A stretch of 64,000 bases of DNA, taken from NCBI GenBank assembly GCA_002842495.1, contig PHDB01000002.1, positions 1-64,000 on the forward strand, given 5' to 3'. Positions 27,384 to 36,488 of this stretch are shown in pieces. Under the pieces are notes generated by a model that was not told the origin of the DNA, made no database searches, and worked only from the letters and a program-made list of their open reading frames with translations. Position 1 is the stretch's first letter, and each line of letters begins with the position of its first letter. The stretch is from Bacteroidetes bacterium HGW-Bacteroidetes-6 (GTDB lineage: Bacteria; Bacteroidota; Bacteroidia; Bacteroidales; DTU049). The translations under genes were made by a program, and so were the position numbers.

Positions 27384-27441
27384 ATCAAAACTCTTAGCTT
27401 AGACAAATAAATACGCCTATTAGTTGAAAAATTAATTCACT

Positions 27442-27449
27442 TATCTTTG
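27442..27449 (+). promoter_or_regulatory. -7 element (TATCTTTG) of the wzm-wzt operon
   Basis: An exact TAnnTTTG match with a TTG 15 bases upstream. It is only 7 bases before the GTG at 27457, so either the mRNA is nearly leaderless or translation starts at the second GTG at 27475. Confidence 0.45.
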
Positions 27450-27456
27450 CACATTC

Positions 27457-28293
27457 GTGAAAAATTGCCGAGTTGTGATAAAAGTTGAAATTACTAATAG
27501 AAAATCTGTTTCTCAAAAGATAAGAGAAGTCCTTGAATTTCGAGAGCTATTGTATTTTTTCGCTTGGAAAGATATTCGTGTTAAATACAAACAAGCCGTT
27601 TTAGGTTTTCTTTGGGCAATTCTTCAACCTTTGTTGTTAATGCTTGTTTTCACAATGCTTGCAAGTGCAATTAGCTTGAATTCAGGAACAATCCCTTATC
27701 CTATTTTTGCTTTTTCCGGAATCATTTTCTGGAATATTTTCGCAAGTGGTGTACAAACAGCAGGAAACTCAATTGTGACCAATGCGCATATCATAAAAAA
27801 AATATTTTTTCCAAAACTTATTCTGCCTGTATCTGCTGTATTGGTTAGTATATTTGATTTTTTAATTGCTTTTTTGGTTTTAGTTGCAATGATGTTTTAT
27901 TATAGTTCTGAAATTCAAATGAGATATCGTATGTTTTATTTAATTCCAGCGCTATTAATGGTGATGTTGGCATCTTTTGGAACCGGGACACTTCTGTCGG
28001 CTTTTAATGTTAAATACCGTGACTTTAAATACATAATTCCATTCGTGATTCAACTTGGGTTTTTCGCTTCTCCAGTCATTTATCCGTCTCTCACAATCAG
28101 CAACCCTTTGTTAGCTTTATTGTATAATGCAAATCCATTTGTTGGAATCATGGCTTTAGTAAGATTCGCCTGCTTTAATATGCCTTTTGAAATCAGTCAG
28201 ATTTTCCCTGGCCTGATTACTGCAATTGTTGTGTTTGTTGTTGGAATTGTTGTGTTTTTTAGAATGGAAAGAAATTTTGCAGATATTGCCTGA
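27457..28293 (+). CDS. wzm: ABC transporter permease for polysaccharide export (Wzm type)
   Basis: The protein is 278 aa with six hydrophobic segments and the ABC-2 membrane signature: FRELLYFFAWKDIRVKYKQAVLGFLWAILQP-type N-terminus, then GSGTLLSAFN-like GTGTLLSAFNVKYRDFK and the FFASPVIYP segment. Wzm is the membrane subunit that exports undecaprenyl-linked O-antigen or capsule chains. The start codon is GTG (27457 or 27475); no ATG exists before the first helix. It is followed after one base by the ATPase gene wzt and heads an operon running to 35639. Confidence 0.92.
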   Translation: MKNCRVVIKVEITNRKSVSQKIREVLEFRELLYFFAWKDIRVKYKQAVLGFLWAILQPLLLMLVFTMLASAISLNSGTIPYPIFAFSGIIFWNIFASGVQTAGNSIVTNAHIIKKIFFPKLILPVSAVLVSIFDFLIAFLVLVAMMFYYSSEIQMRYRMFYLIPALLMVMLASFGTGTLLSAFNVKYRDFKYIIPFVIQLGFFASPVIYPSLTISNPLLALLYNANPFVGIMALVRFACFNMPFEISQIFPGLITAIVVFVVGIVVFFRMERNFADIA

Positions 28294-28294
28294 T

Positions 28295-29494
28295 ATGGAA
28301 CCAATAATAGAATTTCATAACGTATGCAAGGAGTTCCGCTTGGGCGAACAATTCGATTCCTACGCAACTCTACGCGATTTATTTTCAGGAAAGCGAAAGG
28401 CCAATAAGCTGAATTCAACTGTCAAGGCGTTAAATAAAATATCCTTTTCAATAGAGCCGGGAGATTGCGTTGGAATTATTGGTCGAAATGGTTCAGGAAA
28501 AAGCACATTATTAAAGATTCTTAGCCAAATAACATTTCCGAGTTCTGGAAAAATCATCCTGCGCGGAAGAGTTGGAAGTTTGCTCGAAGTTGGTACAGGG
28601 TTTCATGGCGAATTGACAGGAAAGGAAAACATTTTCTTCAATGGTGCATTGTTGGGATTAAAGAAAAGCGAAATCACTGCTAAATACGATGAAATTGTTT
28701 CTTTTTCCGGTGTTGGAAAATTCATCGATACACCGCTAAAACACTATTCATCGGGCATGCAACTTCGCCTTGCTTTTTCAGTGGCTGCTCATCTTGAACC
28801 AGAAATACTTGCGGTTGATGAGGTTCTTGCGGTTGGCGACGCAGAATTTCAGAAGAAATCGCTTGGAAAAATGAGTGATGTTGCCAAATCGGGTCGAACA
28901 ATTCTGTTTGTTTCTCACAACATGGGCGTAATTGCAAGTTTATGCAACAAGGTGGCGATTCTTAATTATGGTGAACTGATTGATTATGGTGAAACAAAGC
29001 CAATGATTGAAAAATATTTGGCTATTTTGGAAACAAATACAGAATGTGTTTTTCAATCGAAAACCAATCCGGAATTGCCTGCCCAGTTGATTTATGCATC
29101 CTTGGTTGATTCACACGGCAGTATTCAAAACGAATTCGCCTTTTCCGAACCAATTTCCATTAAATTCAAAGTGGCAATTCACAACGTTGTTAAAAACTCA
29201 ATGATGGCTGTTATACTTTATGATCAGCTTAAAGAACGTGTTTTTACTGTTTTAAAACCTTTAGAAATTCTAGTTTTGGGAGAACACGGGATGACACTTT
29301 CATTACCACAGAAACTTATCGCTCCTGGATTCTACACCATAGGTATTGAAGTTTTTGCACACCTGGATGGTGTGTACCAGAATATTGACCATATTATTTC
29401 GTTCAGTATTCTCGATGATGGAACAGTATTTTCTCGTAATTCATATGGAAATTATGGGAGGGTAATAATTGATGGAGAGTGGTTTGATGAATGA
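28295..29494 (+). CDS. wzt: Polysaccharide ABC transporter ATP-binding protein with C-terminal carbohydrate-binding domain (Wzt type)
   Basis: The protein is 399 aa from the ATG at 28295, one base after the wzm stop; a longer frame from 28226 lies inside wzm and is rejected. Walker A is GRNGSGKST, the signature motif is YSSGMQLRLAFS, and Walker B is ILAVDEVLAVGD. After about residue 250 comes a beta-rich Wzt_C domain (FAFSEPISIKFKVAIHN to NRYGNYG-like SYGNYGRV). In E. coli O9a-type systems this domain recognises the non-reducing-end cap that stops chain growth, so a capped polymer may be exported. Its end overlaps the next glycosyltransferase by 8 bases (ATGAATGA). Confidence 0.93.
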   Translation: MEPIIEFHNVCKEFRLGEQFDSYATLRDLFSGKRKANKLNSTVKALNKISFSIEPGDCVGIIGRNGSGKSTLLKILSQITFPSSGKIILRGRVGSLLEVGTGFHGELTGKENIFFNGALLGLKKSEITAKYDEIVSFSGVGKFIDTPLKHYSSGMQLRLAFSVAAHLEPEILAVDEVLAVGDAEFQKKSLGKMSDVAKSGRTILFVSHNMGVIASLCNKVAILNYGELIDYGETKPMIEKYLAILETNTECVFQSKTNPELPAQLIYASLVDSHGSIQNEFAFSEPISIKFKVAIHNVVKNSMMAVILYDQLKERVFTVLKPLEILVLGEHGMTLSLPQKLIAPGFYTIGIEVFAHLDGVYQNIDHIISFSILDDGTVFSRNSYGNYGRVIIDGEWFDE

Positions 29495-30689
29495 TAAACA
29501 AATGAAAAAAGTTCTCCTAATTAGCGACAGCATTTTGTCATCAGATCCTCGACTTCTAAATCAAAAAGCTGCATTATCTACTGATTTTACAATTCACACA
29601 TTAGGAATTGGTTCAATTGACAATAGATCCATTTCACATTCAATAAATTCGATTTTTCGAAAATATAAATTTCATTTAAACTGGAATCCTGTATTCAGAA
29701 GGCCAATGACCTTCTTTCTGGGTGTCTATAAGTCTGTTATTCGATCTAATCGCAAAAAAAAATTTTCAAATAATTTCGAATTTAGATACTGGCAATATGT
29801 AAACTTAAGATATTTAAAAAAAATCAAGAATCTGGATTACGACCTTGTTTGGGCTAATGATATTGAGGTTCTTCCTATTGCCGTTTTTCTTTGTTCGGAA
29901 AAAACAAAACTCGTTTTTGATGCACACGAGTATTTCCCGATGGAACAGGCTGATTCGGATTGGATAAATAAACACAGTGAATACAGAAAATATTTGTTCG
30001 ATACTCACAAGTCGGCCATTGATAAAATGATTACCGTATCTGAAAGTATCTCAAAACTTTTCTTCGAAAACTTCAGTATTACGCCGGAAGTAATATTAAA
30101 CGCCAAGCCCTATTTTGAATGCAGCATCAAACAGCCTGTCGCTGAAAACATCCATTTAGTTCATCACGGTTTTGCTTTACCTGGAAGAAATCTTGAACAG
30201 ATTATTGAGCTTTTTAATTTATTGGATTCCAGGTTTTTTCTTCATTTTTATTTAAAAGATAGTGCCTTTAACACCCTTAGATCTCTCAAAAATCTTGCCC
30301 GGGGTAATTCCAGAATTGTATTTCATAAGCCGGTCAAAACCACTGAAATAATACAAACAATTTCTCAACACGATGTTGGTGTTTATTTGATGAAAAATAT
30401 TGGCCTTAACGAAGAAAATGCTTTGCCTAATAAACTTTTTGAATGCATTCAAGCAAGGTTAATGCTGATCTATCCAACACTTATTGAGATTCGTAAAATA
30501 GTTGAAAACTACAATATTGGGATTGTGTCAGACGCCGAGAACTTGACAAATCTTGCTTCAAAAATAAATGCCCTTACCCCTGACGATATTTTGGCATTCA
30601 AAAAAAACACCGAATTAGCGGCCAAAGATCTTTGTGCGGAAAATGAATTGGAAAAAATGCGAAAAATCGCAAACGATGTTCTTTTGTAA
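29487..30689 (+). CDS. Glycosyltransferase (GT-B, GT4-like)
   Basis: The protein is 400 aa from the ATG at 29487, which overlaps the end of wzt; the TTG at 29469 is further inside wzt and unlikely. The N-terminal Rossmann half starts KKVLLISDSILSSDPRLLNQ and has DYDLVWANDIEVLP and KLVFDAHEYFP. The C-terminal half has a VGVYLMKN segment and NALPNKLFECIQARLMLIYP, the PNKxFE signature of many polysaccharide glycosyltransferases. It lacks the canonical EGFG motif of GT4. It should add a sugar to the polymer handled by the adjacent exporter. Sugar specificity is unknown. Confidence 0.85.
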   Translation: MNDKQMKKVLLISDSILSSDPRLLNQKAALSTDFTIHTLGIGSIDNRSISHSINSIFRKYKFHLNWNPVFRRPMTFFLGVYKSVIRSNRKKKFSNNFEFRYWQYVNLRYLKKIKNLDYDLVWANDIEVLPIAVFLCSEKTKLVFDAHEYFPMEQADSDWINKHSEYRKYLFDTHKSAIDKMITVSESISKLFFENFSITPEVILNAKPYFECSIKQPVAENIHLVHHGFALPGRNLEQIIELFNLLDSRFFLHFYLKDSAFNTLRSLKNLARGNSRIVFHKPVKTTEIIQTISQHDVGVYLMKNIGLNEENALPNKLFECIQARLMLIYPTLIEIRKIVENYNIGIVSDAENLTNLASKINALTPDDILAFKKNTELAAKDLCAENELEKMRKIANDVLL

Positions 30690-30749
30690 TTTTCCATATT
30701 GTTCGAAGCATTTCGGCCTTTCAAAACAAGTAGCTATACTTTAGCTTGT

Positions 30750-32210
30750 ATGACAAGAGCCCAATCAAAAATACAAAGCATTAAAATTCTGACCATTGGT
30801 CAGGGGCTTAATACCATCATAAACATCCTTTTTTTGCCATATCTGGCGCGGACAATGAGTTATACCGAGTATGGCTCCTACGGTCAAACTCTGTTGGTTG
30901 TTGACCTGTTTAAAACTTTATTAATGATGGGCTTGCCTCAGCTTGTTTTTGTGTTTCTTGCACAGAAAAAGCTAAGTGAAAAAACTATCATATCAAACTC
31001 TGCATTGAGTGGATTTCTACTTGGTATAGCAGGTTTACTTATTCTATCTCTATCGAGTCCAATCGTTGCACAATTATTCAACAATGAAAGACTACGGACT
31101 TTAATTACTATTTATGCTTGTTCTGCTTTGTTTCAGCTGCCTGCCGTCAATTTGAATTCTGTTTTTGTTTTCAGGCATCATGTTCGCAAAAGTGTAATTA
31201 TTCAAGTATTAGGAAATATTGTAAAGATTGGATTGGTCTTTGTGAGTGTTCAATTCTATCATTCGCTCGAATATGTAATGATTTCTATTGTGATTTCCTT
31301 TGCATTCCAGTTTTTTATGTCGTTGTTGTTTTTGCAAAACGACATACAACTATCCGAAATGTCTTTCAAATCGTTTATTGGTCAAATTAACCAAGGCTTT
31401 CCGCTTGGGCTTACCGGAGTAATTGGAGCCATCTTGTTGGCTTCGGATGGTTATATGGTAAGCTCCTTTTTAACGCTGGAAGATTATGCGGTTTTTCGTA
31501 ATGGCGCACTTGAAGTTCCTTTTATATCAATTATATACGGATCAATCGCTGCTATTATTTTGCCTGAAGTTTCAAAACTTTTTCAACAAAACAAGCTGAA
31601 TGAAATAGTAGAATTGAAGCGGCTTACTATTAAAAACACTGCTGCATTGATTTATCCAATAATGATATTTTTGATGTATTTCAGCAAAAAAGCTATTTCG
31701 TTCTATCTCGGAGAAATGTATACCGAAAGCGGTATTATATTTATGATTTACACCTTTGCTTTATTCATCAGGGTGAACGACTACTCCGATGTATTGATTT
31801 CTGCAAAAAAAACCACTATAGTATTAATTGCGTATACTTCTGCATTAATTATTAACATAGCTCTTAACATTCTTTTTATTCAGACTTTTGGGTCAAAAGG
31901 AGCTGCCTTGGCCACTATAATTAGTCTGTTCGTTTTGGCTGGAATTCAATTGGTTTATACCATCAAAATATTAAATGTTTCATTTATTGATTTTATTGAT
32001 ATCAAAAGTATTATTGTTGTTTTTATCGTCAGTGGGTCATTATTGCCAATTATGGACCTGTTTTTAACAACAACAACCCATGTGATTCCTATTGCTTGCG
32101 CAGTGTCTATTTATTTTCTGATTATTTATATATCTTTGTACAAATTGAAGATTATTGACAGACGGATTGTGCTTACAATAACCCCCAAATGGCTAAGTAA
32201 ATGGGTTTAG
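30750..32210 (+). CDS. Oligosaccharide flippase (Wzx-like)
   Basis: The protein is 486 aa from the ATG at 30750; a TTG frame from 30699 is rejected. It has about 14 hydrophobic helices and the MOP/polysaccharide-synthesis pattern LNTIINILFLPYLARTMSYTEYGSYGQ. It would flip lipid-linked oligosaccharide units to the periplasmic side. Its place in the same operon as the wzm/wzt exporter is unusual because the two represent alternative export routes. Its 3' end overlaps the acetyltransferase start by 10 bases. It is only distantly similar in pattern to the flippase at 8329-9786. Confidence 0.9.
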   Translation: MTRAQSKIQSIKILTIGQGLNTIINILFLPYLARTMSYTEYGSYGQTLLVVDLFKTLLMMGLPQLVFVFLAQKKLSEKTIISNSALSGFLLGIAGLLILSLSSPIVAQLFNNERLRTLITIYACSALFQLPAVNLNSVFVFRHHVRKSVIIQVLGNIVKIGLVFVSVQFYHSLEYVMISIVISFAFQFFMSLLFLQNDIQLSEMSFKSFIGQINQGFPLGLTGVIGAILLASDGYMVSSFLTLEDYAVFRNGALEVPFISIIYGSIAAIILPEVSKLFQQNKLNEIVELKRLTIKNTAALIYPIMIFLMYFSKKAISFYLGEMYTESGIIFMIYTFALFIRVNDYSDVLISAKKTTIVLIAYTSALIINIALNILFIQTFGSKGAALATIISLFVLAGIQLVYTIKILNVSFIDFIDIKSIIVVFIVSGSLLPIMDLFLTTTTHVIPIACAVSIYFLIIYISLYKLKIIDRRIVLTITPKWLSKWV

Positions 32211-32719
32211 GAAAACTGTGGTTTAAATTGATAAAAAGAGAGGAGTACGTTAATGCACCTCTGGGTCTACTTTTAATCAATTTTGTTTTTCAGCGCATCT
32301 TTAGAATCAATAGAAAAGTGCCCTGGTCTGTCCATTTCACAAGCCGAATTGTTGGATGGGAATATATGAAAACCGATAAATCGCTTCGTCTCTCACTTGC
32401 TGTTTCATCGGGTGCATATATTGTGGCTTGTAAAGAGGGAACCCTTTCCGTTGGAGAAAACACTTTATTTGCCCATCATGTTTGTATTCAAACATTCAAT
32501 CACGATCTTTTCAACAGGAAGAATTTGATTTGCAAGTCTGTCATTATTGGAAAAAACTGCTGGCTTGGCAATTGTGTTACCATTCTTGCTGGAGTTACTC
32601 TTGGAGATAATGTTACAGTTGGAGCCAATGCTGTTGTAACCAAATCTTTTCCTTCAAATGTTGTCATTGCAGGAAATCCAGCTCATATTATCAAGGAAAT
32701 AGATGTATGTGTGGAATAA
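32201..32719 (+). CDS. Hexapeptide-repeat acyltransferase (maltose/galactoside O-acetyltransferase type)
   Basis: This 172-aa protein has a left-handed beta-helix made of hexapeptides (LSVGENTLFAHHV, VIIGKNCWLGNCV, LGDNVTVGANAVV). The TFNHDLF segment supplies the probable catalytic His, and AGNPAHIIKEI is the typical end of sugar O-acetyltransferases. It should move an acetyl group from acetyl-CoA to a sugar hydroxyl of the surface glycan. The first 45 residues are extra and hydrophobic/basic. It overlaps the flippase by 10 bases and the asparagine synthetase by 13 bases, so the genes are translated together. Confidence 0.9.
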   Translation: MGLGKLWFKLIKREEYVNAPLGLLLINFVFQRIFRINRKVPWSVHFTSRIVGWEYMKTDKSLRLSLAVSSGAYIVACKEGTLSVGENTLFAHHVCIQTFNHDLFNRKNLICKSVIIGKNCWLGNCVTILAGVTLGDNVTVGANAVVTKSFPSNVVIAGNPAHIIKEIDVCVE

Positions 32720-34536
32720 CCGGATATTTTTCGTTTACGTCGCCAATCGACAAGTCGTTGATAAAGCAGATGACCGACTCAATAATTCACAGAGGACCTG
32801 ATGGGGATGGATTGTGGTTATCCGAAAACAAAAAAATGGGCCTGGGTCATCGCCGCCTTTCTATTATCGACTTGTCCGACGCAGCATCACAACCCATGAT
32901 CTCTCCCGATGGTCGTTTTGCCATAGTACTGAATGGCGAGATTTACAACTATATTGAATTAAAAAATCAATTGGTGTCGACAGGCTATACGTTTCGGAGT
33001 AGTTCCGACACCGAAGTGTTGCTGGCTCTTTTTGCAACAGAGGGACCCGCTTGCCTGCAAAAGCTTGATGGCATGTTTGCTTTTGCTGTTTACGACAATG
33101 TAAAGCAAGAATTGTTTTGTGCAAGAGATCGGTTTGGGGAAAAACCATTCTACTTTAATTATTCGCCCAATCAGTTTCTTTTTGCTTCGGAAATAAAAGC
33201 CTTATTTGCCGCAGGCGTCACAAAAGAGGTTTCAAGTAAATTTGTTTTCAATTATCTTCTGTATGGTGTTTCGGACGATATAAATGAGCCCGCGAACACT
33301 TTTTATGCTGAAGTCAAACAACTCGAGCCCGCACATTGCATTACTGTGACGTCGGACGGAAAAATTATTAAACAAAAATATTGGTTGTTAGATTACGAAA
33401 AGACAATCAATATCAATATATCCGAGGCGATTGAACAATACCGATTTCTTTTCAGGCGTTCAGTTGAGCGACGTCTTCGGAGCGATGTTCCGGTTGGCAG
33501 TAGTTTATCGGGTGGACTCGATTCATCTTCGGTTGTTCTGGAAGTGAATCGCATTAAGGGACAAAGTCAGATTCAAAAAACATTTTCGGCGCGATTTCCA
33601 GGATTTGTTCGCGATGAGAGCCGATTTATGGATTTGGTGAATAACAGAGCCAATGTACAACCCGTCTCTATTTTCCCTACAGCAGATTCGGTGATGCGGA
33701 ATCTTGAAAAAATATGGTATCATCAGGAAATCCCATTTGGAAGCACTTCTATTGGTGTACAGTTCGAGGTGATGAAAGCTGCCCGGGATAACGGAGTTTT
33801 GGTGTTGCTCGATGGCCAGGGAGCAGACGAAACTATGGCCGGTTACACTTTTTATCGTAATACCTACTTGAACGAACTTCGCAATAGTAATTCTGGAAGA
33901 TACCAAAGCGAAGTAAAAGCACTGAAAGAAACACACCAACTAACAATGCCCGCAGAAGGGATGAAGCAAAAAATACTCCGGTCAGGCTTATTGCCAGTTC
34001 AGCTATTACGCAACTTGCGTAAGCAAATAATACGACCCGACTCTTCATTTTTTCTGGGTATTCACCCCGATTTAGTACGCGAATATAAAAACGAACCATC
34101 ACCTTTCCCGGTTTTTGAATCATTGAAAGAACATTTGTTTTTTTCTTCATTCAAAATTGGATTGACAGATTTGTTGCGCTATGCCGACCGGAATGCCATG
34201 GCTCATTCTGTCGAAGTGAGGCTGCCTTTTCTATCGCACGAGTTAGTGGAATTTGTATTTTCGTTGCCAAACACGATGTTTATTAATGAGGGCTGGAGCA
34301 AATATATTCTTCGTCGCTCGATGGAAGATGTATTACCAACCGAAATAGCCTGGAGAAAAGATAAAGTTGGATATGAGCCCCCTCAAACAGATTGGTTTTC
34401 GCAACCACAGTACATTTCCATTTTTTCCGAAGCTCAGGAATATTTAATGGCGGAGAAAGTCATTAACCGACCCAACAGCCATTATCTTTGGCAACACCTG
34501 ATGATAAGCAAACTTCTTAAAACAGGAGCTTTATGA
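32707..34536 (+). CDS. asnB: Asparagine synthetase (glutamine-hydrolysing) family protein
   Basis: This 609-aa protein has an N-terminal class II glutaminase domain with the nucleophile Cys2 (MCGITGYF) and HRRLSIIDLSDAASQPM. The C-terminal synthetase domain has the PP-loop SGGLDSSSV (268-276). AsnB uses ATP and Gln to amidate Asp. Copies inside polysaccharide clusters are usually thought to amidate sugar carboxyl groups (uronamides) instead; that is an inference from context. It overlaps the preceding acetyltransferase by 13 bases and the next glycosyltransferase by 4 bases. The symbol marks the family only. Confidence 0.93.
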   Translation: MCGITGYFSFTSPIDKSLIKQMTDSIIHRGPDGDGLWLSENKKMGLGHRRLSIIDLSDAASQPMISPDGRFAIVLNGEIYNYIELKNQLVSTGYTFRSSSDTEVLLALFATEGPACLQKLDGMFAFAVYDNVKQELFCARDRFGEKPFYFNYSPNQFLFASEIKALFAAGVTKEVSSKFVFNYLLYGVSDDINEPANTFYAEVKQLEPAHCITVTSDGKIIKQKYWLLDYEKTININISEAIEQYRFLFRRSVERRLRSDVPVGSSLSGGLDSSSVVLEVNRIKGQSQIQKTFSARFPGFVRDESRFMDLVNNRANVQPVSIFPTADSVMRNLEKIWYHQEIPFGSTSIGVQFEVMKAARDNGVLVLLDGQGADETMAGYTFYRNTYLNELRNSNSGRYQSEVKALKETHQLTMPAEGMKQKILRSGLLPVQLLRNLRKQIIRPDSSFFLGIHPDLVREYKNEPSPFPVFESLKEHLFFSSFKIGLTDLLRYADRNAMAHSVEVRLPFLSHELVEFVFSLPNTMFINEGWSKYILRRSMEDVLPTEIAWRKDKVGYEPPQTDWFSQPQYISIFSEAQEYLMAEKVINRPNSHYLWQHLMISKLLKTGAL

Positions 34537-35639
34537 AAAAAAAAAGACCTCTGAGAGTTTTGTTTGGCACCAACGATATTGGTTTTCGAATAGGTTTGTA
34601 CTCAAAATTTCTTCAAAAACAGTACGGCGATAAAATATTGGTGCATTCCTATGTAACCTACAAACTCCCGAAACATCATTACGAAACTCATTTTACCTAT
34701 GAATACAACAACCTGTTTGCAAAACCTGTTTTTGTGCGATGGTTTCTTACTTTTTACAACTTTCTCCGCTTTTTTGGAAAATACGACATGTTTTTCTTTT
34801 TCTCCGGCGAAACCTTACTCACCCGAAAACTAAGACCCCTCGAATTTCGTTTGTACAAGCTTTTGGGAAAACGTATTGTGATGTCGTTTGTTGGGGCCGA
34901 CATTCGCAGTCCTAAATATCTTCAATGGAAAAATGAACACATCTATGAATTTCTGAAGGGAACCGAAGTACCCAAAAAAACTGAACCTTTTCAGGACAAA
35001 CTTATCCGCGACTCTCGTAAATATGCCGAAAAAATATTTGTATCGACACCCGATTTGCTCGATATTATTCCTGAAGCAGAATATTTTCCGGTAATGCTCG
35101 ATTTTGAACAATTTGGCCGCGATTTTGAAGCTGCCGAACCATTCGAAAAACCAGATGACGAGGTTTGGATTTTGCATGCGCCGTCAGAACCAAAAACAAA
35201 AGGATCACACTATATACATCACATTGCAGAGGAATTGGAGGAAAAGTTTGGTAAAAAAGTACGTTTTGTTATGCCTGCCAGAAACTATCAACCCGTTGCT
35301 GCAGCATATTCTGTTACTCGCTACGAATTATTTCGCTGGTACAAAAGTTGCGATATAGTTATAGATCAAATGCTTATTGGCTGGTATGGCATGCAAACAG
35401 TCGAAGCTATCGCATCTGGAAACAGGACGATTGTATTCATTGACGAAAAACTTAAAAAACAACTAAGCCCATGCCCAAGTCTGGTTGTATGTGACCTTGT
35501 CTCGCTTAAGTCTGTCCTGGAAAATCTTATTCTTAGTGAACAGAAAAAAACATTGAATAATTTTCAAAACAAGAGCTGGGTAGAGCAAAACCATACGCTG
35601 GTTGGACAAGCATCTTTGTTCGATTTTATGATACAATAA
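34533..35639 (+). CDS. Putative glycosyltransferase of the surface-polysaccharide operon
   Basis: This 368-aa protein has a GT-B-like layout: an N-terminal half with VLFGTNDIGFRIGLY and KRIVMSFVGADIRSP, and a C-terminal half with HAPSEPKTKGSHYIHHIAEEL and CDIVIDQMLIGWYGMQTVEAIASGN, where the TVEAIASG segment resembles the donor-binding motif of GT4. It has no clear family marker, so the assignment is moderate. It is the last gene of the wzm-led operon (ATGA overlap with asnB). Its 3' end overlaps the convergent FkbM gene by 14 bases. Confidence 0.72.
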   Translation: MKKKRPLRVLFGTNDIGFRIGLYSKFLQKQYGDKILVHSYVTYKLPKHHYETHFTYEYNNLFAKPVFVRWFLTFYNFLRFFGKYDMFFFFSGETLLTRKLRPLEFRLYKLLGKRIVMSFVGADIRSPKYLQWKNEHIYEFLKGTEVPKKTEPFQDKLIRDSRKYAEKIFVSTPDLLDIIPEAEYFPVMLDFEQFGRDFEAAEPFEKPDDEVWILHAPSEPKTKGSHYIHHIAEELEEKFGKKVRFVMPARNYQPVAAAYSVTRYELFRWYKSCDIVIDQMLIGWYGMQTVEAIASGNRTIVFIDEKLKKQLSPCPSLVVCDLVSLKSVLENLILSEQKKTLNNFQNKSWVEQNHTLVGQASLFDFMIQ

Positions 35640-36486
35640 TATCATAATGACATCTATTGAAATTTGACAACTCTGAGAGAGCTTCCCCTGAATCTGCATA
35701 AATCATGTTTTTATAGCCTGTTTCTAACAGCATTTTTATTAGTTCAATAGCAGAATCGCCTTGTTCTTTTAAATTTTCATTGTCCAGTTCAATAAGCATA
35801 ATAGGGCGAAATTTTTGAAGTGTTTGTTTTGCTCCAAGAATTGCTTTCATTTCAAAGCCCTCTATGTCAATTTTTATAGCATCAACTTTTTCAATATTAT
35901 AATCGGAAACGAATTTATCAATTGTGACTATTTCAACCTTTTCACAATTATTTTTCGGGGTGTTAGTTTTTCTTATTCTATTCATTCCAGGGTTGGAATC
36001 GTCAATGGTTTCAAGCAATAAAGTCGTTTCTTTATTACCCAGTCCTTTGTTGACAAGCTCTATGTTTTCGATTTGATTTAACTCAACATGCTCTTTCAAT
36101 CGAATAAAATTTGCGGAGGATGGCTCAAAAGCAAATACTTTACTTGCCTTTTTCGAAAAAGGTAAAGTGGTGACACCTATATTTGCTCCCACATCAAACA
36201 CAATGAAATCTGGCTTCAATCGTTGAAGAAAATTTTCAATTCCCCTGTCGGAAAATCCAAAATAAACAAAGTGATCAACTACTTTTGAAATATCAAGACG
36301 ATATTGTAAGTTATCAATTGCAATAATTTTAATTGTTGCTTTTTTGAAAAGATAATGAGGGGGAATGAATTTCCCAATGAAAGAATTGGGCCTTTTGCCA
36401 TTTGATATCGCTCTGAGAATCCGGCAACCCAAAACCTCACGTAGGAACCTTCTGAAAAAATTAAGTATCTGTGTTTTTACTTTCAT
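35626..36486 (-). CDS. FkbM-family methyltransferase
   Basis: This 286-aa protein has SAM motif I VFDVGANIGVTTLPF, followed by VFAFEPSSANFIRL, ELVNKGLGN and VDAIKIDIEGFEMKAILGA, the FkbM (Methyltransf_21) signature. FkbM proteins O-methylate sugars or polyketides. In this setting a sugar hydroxyl, perhaps a chain-terminating one, is a reasonable substrate; Wzt with a cap-binding domain sits nearby. It is the last gene of a three-gene minus-strand unit (38431-35626), 2 bases after the acyltransferase. Confidence 0.9.
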   Translation of the reverse strand: MKVKTQILNFFRRFLREVLGCRILRAISNGKRPNSFIGKFIPPHYLFKKATIKIIAIDNLQYRLDISKVVDHFVYFGFSDRGIENFLQRLKPDFIVFDVGANIGVTTLPFSKKASKVFAFEPSSANFIRLKEHVELNQIENIELVNKGLGNKETTLLLETIDDSNPGMNRIRKTNTPKNNCEKVEIVTIDKFVSDYNIEKVDAIKIDIEGFEMKAILGAKQTLQKFRPIMLIELDNENLKEQGDSAIELIKMLLETGYKNMIYADSGEALSELSNFNRCHYDIIVS

Positions 36487-36488
36487 TA

